A stretch of 64,000 nt of DNA from Gordionus sp. m RMFG-2023 (taxonomy: Eukaryota > Nematomorpha > Gordioida > Chordodea > Parachordodidae), in the NCBI RefSeq assembly GCF_954871325.1, contig NC_088778.1, positions 19,577,120-19,641,119 on the forward strand. Reading direction: 5' to 3'. Below, piece by piece: positions 44,301 to 56,300 of this stretch. A model generated the notes under the pieces. It did not search any database, was not told the DNA's origin, and saw only the letters and a program-made list of their open reading frames with translations. The position numbers and the translations under genes are program-made. How positions within the stretch are numbered: position 1 is the first letter of the stretch; each line of letters opens with the position of its first letter.

Positions 44301-47300
44301 CCTTTTAAATTTCTGGTCTGAAATATCAAATTCAACTTCTCCATAATGAGGCTCTTAATAAATTAACCTTATATGATTTCAAGATATCGTCGCCTGAGAA
44401 TTAGATTATTCCATATCCACTTTTTGTTTAAAATAACTTTTTTCACAAGTGAATTTTTTGTAATTATACAATTCTATTTACATAATTAAAATCCTAAATT
44501 TTATAAAATAAGTTATAGCCAATATAAGGATAACTATCCTTTAAAAACAATAGAAACTTAATTTTAAAAATCTCCACTTTATGTAAAATTAGATAAAGTG
44601 GAGATGGAATAATCTAATTCTCAGGCGACGATATATTTTCACTAGGTAACATCCTTTTAAAAATGATCTTTCGGCGATCAGTATATTAATTTTAAATTAC
44701 TGGATAAGTTTATTTCAATAATGAAAATTTTTATTTTGCTATTGAAAATAAATCCATCCCTTTTAGACCCTTATTTTGCAAAGATATTTATCAATTATTG
44801 CTAGATTTACGAATAATAGAGAATCTAATTTAACTATATTGCGATAGATATACTAGTTAATATCTAAAAATTATTGTTTTAGATTCCCACAACATCTCTA
44901 ATAGCAATAACATCCAAAATATATCATCACAAATGGCTCTATTTATAGCGCAATTATTGTTATTAAAACCTCCGGATTTCCTATCGCAACGATATAATGA
45001 TTTTCTTATAACTTATCCTCATAACCATTGGGTTTATCAAGATTGGCATAAAAAGCACGTGCACTTTACAATTAAATATCCAGAACGGTTAATAATAATC
45101 ATAAAATATCAATTATAATTTTTTTATACAATTATATTAGATATTATGGGGAATGTGACAATAGCGAGACATTTAAAACAAATTCTGGATTTCCTGTTCT
45201 TTTCGGCAATATATACTATAGATTGATTCCGGTATTGAATTTACATTTTTTTAAAAAATATTATTCTATGTAACCTAGAACCAATTAATTAACTAACGTT
45301 TTTTATCGAATGAAATTAGTGTTTAAAAACGGCCTGAATTATATAAGTCTCGAGATTTGGTAAATAGAGGTCCAATCCTTTAACAACACTAAATGAACTT
45401 TATGCCGTGTGTACATTGGAATATATTGATGTTTTATTTTATAATTTTTTATTGTCACCTTTTTATTTAACACGTGGGAGAATTTATATATCTTAAAATT
45501 AGTTTATTCTAGGGGTGTACCGATACCACTTTTTGAAAGCCGATCCGATATTAAATCGATATCAGCCGATTACCGATCCTATTTCATATCTAATTTTTAT
45601 TCTGTAAAGATACCAATGGTTTTAATTTTTAATATACTTTTTATTAGTATAGTATCTATAATTTAATTATACCATAACATATGTCATTTAAATTTATTAT
45701 AATGATCAGTTATAGTTTATATTCAATTCAATTGCAATTCTAAAAGTATATAAAATATTTTTATTTATAAATCACTTATTTATATAATCAGTGGTCCCTA
45801 CTCTTTCTGAGAGATGGAAGCAGAATACCCCCCTGAAAAGTCCCCCCCCCCTCCCAACCCGTAAAAATTGTTAATTTTTTTGACACCCATAAATTTCAAA
45901 AATAATTTTTATTGCATCCTTTAATATATAATAGGGGAAATGTGCCATGAATGGCCATGTTTTTGCTTTTTTGAAAAAAAAATTATTAAAATTTATGTTT
46001 AACCAAACAAATTTTATATCAATGTGTAGCCTAAATATTAATCTTTAAAATAAAATTCGAATCAAAACTATATGTATAATACTTTATGAGCTAAAAAGAT
46101 TATGTGAAAGTTGTTTTTTTATACTATGTGTTAACTGGTCATAATATATTATTTAAGAATTTTATTATAAATATGAAATAATACAATATGAAATACTTGT
46201 AAAAGACCTATGTTAATGTTTTTACATTTTTTAGTTGTATAAAAAATTAATTATACACTAATTTAATTAGTATTAAAATCTCAATTTATTACCACATCTA
46301 TTTATTGATAATATTATAATTAATATCTTAATTATCATTTTACTAAACATTCTTAAGCTTATTCATCATTTTATTTCACCAAATGTTGTTTTGCAAGAGC
46401 TTTTCATTTTAATACGAATATGTGAATGTGCGAATTGTGGCCACTCATTACATGGCCAGTGAATAATGCTAACTGCCTAATGATAATATTTATATAAAAT
46501 ATCGGTAATCTAAATTAGTAATTTTTTCACCAAACAAAAAAATGGGGTGGTGGCCAGTCTTCAAACATGGCCATTTATGGCACATTTCCCCTATAAATAA
46601 ATGGTAAAAAAAAATAAATACGTTAAAAATATTATTTTTAAATTATAATTTAGACAAATTAGGGAAAGAGAAAGCTAATTTATAATTTCATCAATATTTA
46701 ATTGTTTAAATAAATTTTTTCTCATTAATAAAATGGTAAATTATTAAGAAATGGATCCTTTATGGTACTATGAAGTCTTTTTTTAATTAATTTAATTTTA
46801 CTCAAGACCTTTTCGGCTGTACATGAGGAAGTAGGAATGGTTAATAAATATTTATATAAAATTGTTAAATTAGGGAGAGCACAAAAATTTAAAAGTAGAC
46901 GATAAATTAATAATAAACGAATAGTTTTTCCAGTCTGAATCATAAGTCTCAGAATTATCATCATCATCAGAAGAATAAGCTAAATAATGTATTAGTAAAA
47001 ATATCTTAATTAAATAAATTTACAATTCTCTGTATCTGACAAATCTTTAGATTCTTTAACCTCTAGGTCATGTGTAATAATTACATCCCCGTATCATATC
47101 GGAAAATTGATTGTCCTATTATCGATATTTTAAAATGGGTGAAATATTGGTACATTCCTAGTTTATTCTGTATTTTAATAAAGAATTTTCAAAATTAATT
47201 TTTGCAATTTACATATCTATTTATGCAACAAATATTTTTTAGATTATAAAAGGGTAATTCCATGAGAAATCGACCAATGATTCGGCCGACCATCTCAAAA

Positions 47301-50300
47301 ATGAATGAAACTTTGCATGTTAGTTATTTATGTTATGTTAAGAAAATCAAAATTTTAGAGTGCTAGCTCAACCAGATCCAAAGATATACGCCTTCAAAGT
47401 CGAAAATCGCGAAGTACGTGATTTTGCGTGATTTCTTTATATCGTGTTTTTTAAAAAAATACTTAAGATAGAGTTACAAATTATATATCATTTTATAGCC
47501 CTTAAAATTTTACGTTGGTAAATATAAAAAAAATCAAGTGTTTTCTTATTTCCGGTAAAAATAAAAAATTAACATTGTTAGGAAGGGATTTTTTTGGGTG
47601 TTAATATTCACTAAAAATGTTTATTACCTTTATATTAAACGATTTAATAAAAAATCTCGATAGCCATTTTTGTTTTTTTAATTTTATTTGAATTTTTATT
47701 ATTTTTATAAATAAAAATAGTAATATAGATGGCGTTATATTAAAATATTTTTATAATATATAATTTTTAATAAAAATATGAATATGAATAGTATTGTGAT
47801 TAAAATTAAAAAATCAATTGAGTATAACCAAGAATGATGTCCTAGGGCGATATGTAAGATGGCAGCCCATACAGATATTATTTTATTGACGCTATATTGT
47901 AAAATAAACATATTTTATAATTTTATATTCAAACTATTATAATTTCGCGCTTATTAATAGAAATTCCTAAGGCCATAATTTGTAGATATATCCTTTCATT
48001 GTTGTGGATCTACTATCGTTATTATTTGAAAATTTATCAGATTATTTTATTTTTTGATTCCTCTCATCGCTACCAATCAATCATCATATATTCCAAAACT
48101 TAAACATTTTTTACAACCAAATGAATTTATGATAATTTTTGATTTCTCTGAAAATTATGCATTTATAATCCAAGACACTGTTCAATAATGTTATTGCAGT
48201 ACATATATACCAGACAAAAATGATAAAATTTTTGACTTATCAATTCAGCAAAAACCAAACAAAATATATTACTGCTCTGAGGCATCAGCTGCGCAATATA
48301 AAAACAGAAATTTTTTATAAATCTGTGTTATCATGAATCAGATTTTGGTGTAACAGCTGAATGGCATTTTTCAGCTACATCCCATGGAAAAGGTCCATGT
48401 GACGGCCTTGGCGGAACATTAAAAAGATTAGCAGCACGTTCAAGCCTTTAGCACATCAATTCTGGACACATTTTAACATCAGTTGATTTATATCAATTTG
48501 CAAAACAAGACATGCCATCAGTAAATTTTACATATATAACCAACGACCAATACAATTTACAAGAGATTAAACTACGAGAAAGATTCAATTTAGAGGAACT
48601 CGGGAAATACATGCTGTATTTACTTTGAGTTTAAGTAAACTTAAATCAAAAATATATTCATATGCAGAGGACTTTTAAATTAACAATATCTCAAATGTCG
48701 ATAATTTGTCTTTTGCCGATATTAAAGAATTCTTAACATTGTTTATGACGATTTTTGGTGGTTAGCCACAGTACTAAAAAAAGAATGAAATTACTGAGGA
48801 GATATATATATTTTTTTTACATCCCCATGAACCATCACCATCCTTCTTTCACCCCACAATTGCGGAAAAGATATGGTTACCCATTAATCAAAAAATTACA
48901 GTAGTAGATCCTATTACAGTGACAGGACACGTACCTAGAAATTATCGTCTCAAGAAATTCTATTAATAAGAACAAAATGGGATAAGATTAAAACAAGAGG
49001 TATTTTTTTTTATAATTGTTTGTGTGCAAAATTTTAAAATATTACAATATAGCGTCCAAATAAAATAATATCTGTATGTGCTGCCTGCTTACATATCGCC
49101 CCAGGACATCATTCTAGGTTATACTCAATTGATTTTTTAATTTTAATCACAATACTATTCATATTTTTATTAAAAATTATATATTATAAAAATATTTTAA
49201 TATAATGCCATCTATATTACATTTTTTTATTTATAAAAATAATAAAAATTCAAATAAAATTAAAAAAACAAAAAGGCTATCGAGATTTTTTTTTAATCGT
49301 TTAATATAAAGGTAATAAACATTTTTAGTGAATATTAACACCAAAAAAAAATCCCTTCCTAATTAATTTTGTATTTATACCTGAAATAAGAAAACACTTG
49401 AGATTTTTTAATTTTTTTTTAATATTTTTCAACGTAAAATTTTATAGGCTATAAAATGATATATAATTTGTAACTCTATCTTAAGTATTTTAAAAAAAAC
49501 ACGATTTAAAGAAATCACGCACTTCGCGATTTTTGACTTTGAAGGCGTATATCTTTGGATCTGGTTGAACTAGCACTCTAATTTTGATTATCTTAACATT
49601 TACAACATAAATAACTAACATGCAAAGTTTCCGGTCGAAAATCTCGTTTTTTTGGTCTATTTGACGTGGAATCACCCAAAAAATGCAAAGTAATTATTCA
49701 TTATTTGAAAAATAAATTCGCATTTAATCGAGTTCAAATAAAGTAAAATTTTAAAATAATTAACGATCTTTATATTTTATTAGATTATAGATATACTAAT
49801 ACATCGTTATTTGGAGTTACCTGGAATGTACAAATCGCTCGGTACCTTGTTGGATCGCTTAAGTGAATTGTACCGTTATCACCCACGTCCCTTAAGCTAT
49901 CTTTATTCTACATTATTTTATTTCAACGAGAGAAGATTTCATAATATCGATAATAACTCGCATTTAGAACATTCTGGTGTAATTGTCAAGGGAAAATTGA
50001 CTAAGGCTATATTTAATGCTTTGGTCGACAAATGTGGTAATAAAATTTTTTATGTCCATTTATGATAATGAATATATAATATTAAATACTAATTAGGAAC
50101 TTTTTTTTAATTATTGTAAAGAATATTGTTCTTTAAAAGCGAATTAATTCATATTAGAACTTTTAAATGCCAGTTTGAAAATCAGTATTTCATGCAATTT
50201 AAGAAATCGAAATTATACCAGAGATGCATAATTTTTATTAAAGATTATTTATTTTTCCTTATTCTCCTAAACTCAATAATTTATTTAATTCCCATTAAGC

Positions 50301-53300
50301 CCTAAAAGTCTTTACAATATCAAAAGTAGTCATTTATTGATTCATACTTTATCTTTATACTATATCATATCAATATTAAATTTTATATTCAATAAAAACT
50401 ATATAGCTGTAAAAATATATCATTAAAAGGTATTTGCAATATAAGGTGAATAAAAGAATGATTAAATAAGCTAAATTTATCAAACTTTTTAGGCCTAAGC
50501 CCATTAAAATAAATTTTAAAAAACCCAGGCCAGCCCAGGCATGTTAGAAAATATTATGTTAAACTCATCACCCCATGAGCTGCGGGCCAGTCCATTAAAG
50601 TCTTTGATTGAATTGTACAATCATTAAATTATTTGTTAGCAGAAAGAAAAATTAAAAAAAAAAATTCTATCAAAAGTAAAAGCAATATTTGAAACAAATA
50701 TTAATGGACAAAAAATTGTAATAGATACAATGAATAGACTTAGCATTTTATATTTTGTTCTTTAGTCAAAACCTCTAAAAGAATTGGAATGTTTCCAATA
50801 GATGGAAATTAAAAATATTGCCGAATGGTCAGATTTAGATAAGTCTATAGATTTTTCTAAAAATAAAAATGTTTCTTTAAATGTTAATGTTCGACAAATT
50901 TTGCAACTTTGAATTGTTTGATGTGCCGAATATGCAAAACTTGCGCCTCGCCAAATATGGGTTTAATATTTCTCATATATTCCAATCCATGAACCATGTA
51001 GTGAACTACTATTATATAGCTTGCTTCATTTTTATCCTTTTTTTAATCATTATTCAAATGAGAGGAGTAGATTAACCATGAAACTATAAAAAATTATATG
51101 CAGATAACAATTTTTGTTTTGCCAAGATTCTATAAATTTTTAGAATAAAGGCCAAATATATTATGTGAAATATGGAATAAAAAAAATATGATTTGTAAGT
51201 AATATGAATTTAATTATTTTATGTTTTTCATATATAAACTCAATAAATGACTGCTTAAAATTTTAATTTTAATGGGATAAATTCTAGTAGCTCTAAAAGG
51301 AAAATATTTTATATGTTTGTTAAGTATTAAATTGATATTTTATTTGAAAGATCTGAACTCCGAAAATAAAAGACACTATTTGGAATTGTATATTATTATG
51401 ATATTTTATTTATTTTACAAAATTTGTCCTTTTTAGATTTCTAAAATTTACACACTTGAATAACTAATTGTATACGCCTAAAATAAAGATATGTCTAAAT
51501 TAAAGCTGAAATGATGAAAATGAGATTATATAAGTTGAAGGTTGCGAAATAAAGAATACAATTGGATGAATATTTCTAAAAAAAATAATATTGGTTAATT
51601 TTAATTGATGTTTTTTGGGGATATATAAATAGATGGGGAATATAAAAAAAAATTTCCTTAAATAAATTATCTAAGAGACCAAAAAATGGTCTATAAAAAT
51701 AAATATTACGTTTATTTTAACGAAATATAAATATACACACCAAGTGCCCTATAAAAATTATCATTAAAATTAAAGGAGTGCTCCCCTTACTTCATCTTAA
51801 AATTAAGCAACTCTCTATTCCTAGTTTTGTAGCCGCTCCAGTTTTTTTCCATAATAGTTAGCAGTGTTACTTATAACATTGATTATTGTTATATATTTTA
51901 TATCATATACCTCAAAAGATAATAGTATTATTCCGAAACAATGGTATGCAACAACAGAATTTAATAATTATCTTAACAATCTTGCAAAATTTCAATCGAA
52001 TACTAATATTCTGAACATTTATAGAGATCATGCTAATAATAACCCTATTAATAATAATAATAAGGTATTATTTACCTTAGATTATTATAGAAATCTTTAT
52101 CAGCGATTAGTTAAAGGTATATATATTTAAATAAATTTTATATAAAAACAACTTATTTATGTTTTGTATATTTATTTTAACGTGAATTAAATTTTGAATT
52201 GGACCAATTTTTAAAAAGTTATTTTGAAACTCTATCTTTTATAGGGTTAGTTTAAGGCATTATTTCAATTTTTTACATATTCGAACCCAGTTCTGAAAGG
52301 AAAATAAATATATGCATAGCTATTTATTCTTATATAAATTTTTAAAGCTTTAGATAGTAATTCGCCATTTCCATCATTTGATTGGAGATTTAATGAATTT
52401 TCAAATGAAACACTACATTACATTCATGTAATATGTATAGAGTTATTATCTCTTCCTGCTAACGGACAAACTATTGCCAAAGATTTGATTAATACATTTA
52501 TAATAAATCATCATTTAGTGCCCTTTTTTGAAATCGATTATCAACATTGGTTTAATGCTATAGCTTTAACATTAGTTGGTTTACCAGTTAAAAAAATTAT
52601 GCTATTTTAAAACTTATTTTAATTCTAGGACAGTTACTCTTCTGGTATATATAATGAAATAGAAGAACAAATGGAAATGATATTTTGTGAAGGAAAAGAT
52701 CATCTAATTATATTTGATGATATTTTTGATGAGGTATTATTGAGTGATAATGGCAGAAATAATCTTACATCAACCAAATTAAACGAAACCTTTTGCAAAA
52801 AAAAGCGATTTAAATCTGAAAATTCTAATCCATATGAAACGAACGAAGAAAATATTATATCGCCTATTTTTAAATTTTCGATTTTCAAAGGCAAATTCAA
52901 TAACACGCATTCTTTTCCAAATAAATTTCTTCGCAATAAGTTTTATGACTTCGATAACCTTTCTTCTAAATATAATTGTAAAAAAAACACAACATTACCT
53001 GCTCATTTAAAAAATAATCCTGATTGGATCAAATCTAAAAGCTGCTGTCTTATAAAATTGGCCCACGCCTTGTGGCTTCATTCTAACATAGGTCAATTGA
53101 GCATGCTTCCTAAATTCGTCAGGTATAGTAATAACTTACTAATTTTTATTAAATATTATAATTTAGAGAAAGGCTTAAACCAAAAATTAAATCAGAGAAT
53201 CAATATCTATATTTGTGTCATTTGATTGGGCCATTCTTGCAACGGTTTCATCTTGAACGTACCAGATGCTTACTCGAATTAACAATCGAATTTTATGAAA

Positions 53301-56300
53301 TTTTAGAAAATGTCGATTATTATTATCATGACTTGCAACAGAAAAATATCGTTGAAAACATTTCGTAAGCCATTTTTTTATATTATTTATCCTTTTATTT
53401 GGGGTAATAATATCGTTAGATCATTTTTTACACAACGACCAAAATTTTAAAAAGCAATAAGATTCATTTATTTTTTAATATATATTGACGAAATTACTTG
53501 CTCGAGTCCGATCTACTATATGTTATCCCCCCATGGACGGAATCACCAAGTTGATTTAAGAAAAAAATATGACCTTGCTGAATTCGAACCCAGAACCGTC
53601 TTATTGTGATCAAGTAGACTAGGCCGCATACTCTTTTCAAAATCATCATTTTTTTGTATATAAGGATAAAATTACAACTCTATCTAATATTTTAATAAAA
53701 CACATAAAAAATCCATAACGTCTAACGCTAACTCATTTATTAGAGATGTAATTTTGCTTTTTCTCACAAACCGTTACTGGGTCGGATCCTATTTTTTTAA
53801 ATATCCTTCCAATTTAAATACCAGATCTTTTAAAATAGAATATGTATATATATATATATATACGATCGTTTGTAAAATAAATAGCCGATTGACAAATATA
53901 ATGTTATTTTTGGAATTTATACAAAATAGTGCTGAACATTTTTTTAAGAAAAGTAACTTCATTCGTTAAAAAGAAACGAGTAACGGGTTTATTTTTTTGA
54001 GTAACGAAAACGTAAAATGTTGTTCGTTACTTTAAATTTTTTCTTAAAAAAATATGGAAAAATTATAATCATTATTTTCGAATAATTTTATTTAAAAGAC
54101 GGTTTCAATTTAAAAATAAGATATAATAAAACAATATCAAAATAAATAATATATTAAAAAGCAAATAAGAGTATATTACAAATTATATGAAAAAAAATAT
54201 ATAGAATTTTATATAAAAAAGAACTAAAAGAAAGCAGGAACATGCCACCCTAAGAGGAGTGAGTTTTTAATATTTTTGTAAATAATATAAGCCGAGTTTT
54301 GAATTAAGATCAACCAACAAAAATTTTATATATTATTTTTGTTGTTATTTCGAATTCATATAAAATATTTTAAAAATTTACATATTAAACTAAATTAAAA
54401 TAGAATATACAAAGTATATGAAATATTTTAAAACAAAACAGATATAAAAAACTATATAAAGAACAAATTTGATACTAAGCGAGAGGAAAATAAAAAGTAA
54501 AAAAAAAATCTAGGATAGCTCTTTGTTAAATAAACTGCTATTGAAGCTAATGTAGTCGTTTTAAATAGGGTTGTACCGATATTTTTATTGGATCGGGCCG
54601 ATATTTCTCCCATTTTTAAAATACGGTTATCGGCCAATATTATAAAATTTTCCGATCCGATCTGATATAAAATGGCGTCTTTAATAAAAATTAAATGTTA
54701 TAAATTTTTTTAAAAAAGTTATATCTAAAATCATTTATTTTTATAATTAAAATAGAAATCCATTTTTATGTATATGTATATTTTTTTTAATAATAATAGC
54801 TGGTGATATTGACAGTTTTACTATCGGCGCAAGTTCTCTGATAAATTGGAAATTTTGGTGTTTCTAAAAAAAAATCTTCGATATATTAAATATTATTATA
54901 AATACTAGCTAATAACCCGTCAAGAATGACGGGGTTGAGGGGTAATTAGTTAGTTTGTGTATATGGTACTAAATATGTTTTATATTAAAATTTAGGAGAA
55001 AAAGAGGTAAAATTTTTGCAATGTAACCCGTGAGCATTAAGGGTATTAGAAATATCAATATTTAAATTTGTGATAGGAATGATATTGGGTAAAATTAAAA
55101 ATAGAGATTCTTCAAAATTTTTGAATTTTATTGGCCTCAAAATTTTGTTTTGCAGACACAGCTAGGCCTGATCAAAAAACCACGTCTCATGTAATTTTCT
55201 CAAAATTTTGCCATTTATTTCTATTGTAATTTAATAATAATGTCTTAAATTTAATTTTATATTTAGAATAAAATTTAAATTTGTGATAGAAATCATATTG
55301 AATAAAATTTAAAATAGATATGCTTGAAATTTTTTTAATTTTAAATATGGAACAGACATTGGCCTGAAATTTTATTTTCAAACCTGGCCAACCCATAATA
55401 ATTTTTTTCCAAGCCTGGAGATAGGTAAATCTCTGAAAACCATATTGTTTGGAAAATTTTCTCAAGGCCGCCAAAGACCATAATAATTTTGTTAGTTGAG
55501 AACTGAAATAAAATATATATAAAAGTCATAATTCATTTAAAAATAAAATTAGAATATGAAAGTTGCATGGGCTTGGTTTTTTAATCAGGCCTGGCGATAT
55601 CTGCAAAAAAAATTTCAGGCCAATCTCTAGCCCAAATTTAAAATTAAAAAATTTTCAAGCATTTCTATTTTATATTTTACCCAATATGATTTCTATCACA
55701 AATCTAAATTTTATTCTAAATTTAAATTTAAGACATTTTTATTAAAAAATTACAATAAATAAATGGCAAAATTTTATGAAAGTTGCATGGGACTTGTTTT
55801 TTTGATCAGGCCTGGCTAGTCTGCAAAATAAAAATTACATGCCAATGTATAACCCATATTTAATTTTCAAAAATCTTAAAGCTTCTCTATTTTAAATTTT
55901 ATCCAATATGATTTCAATCACAAATTTAAATTTTGATATTTCTAATACATTCTCACGGTATACATTGCAACAATTTTACCTCTTTCTCTCCTAAATTTTA
56001 ATATTTATATAAAATTTATTAATAAAGTATATTTAGTACCATACACACAAACTTAATAATTACCCAACAACCCCGTCGGCTAGTATGGTAATAAACGGCA
56101 GAATTTTAAAATATCAGCTATTAATTAATATTTTAAATTTAATTATATACAAGTTGGTGCATGCTTAAAACATACGACTTTGAAACGGGAGGCTTGTGTT
56201 CGACCCTCGTAGAGAGCTAAAAATAACATTACACTATATAGTCTCCTTAAATTTTAAATACATTAGGAAGATACGAAAACGATCATGTTTTGATTAAGGG

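Noticed and set aside
55187-55745. Small ORFs in the fold-back region
   Set aside because: They occur on both strands in mirrored form because of the palindrome and have no recognisable domains.
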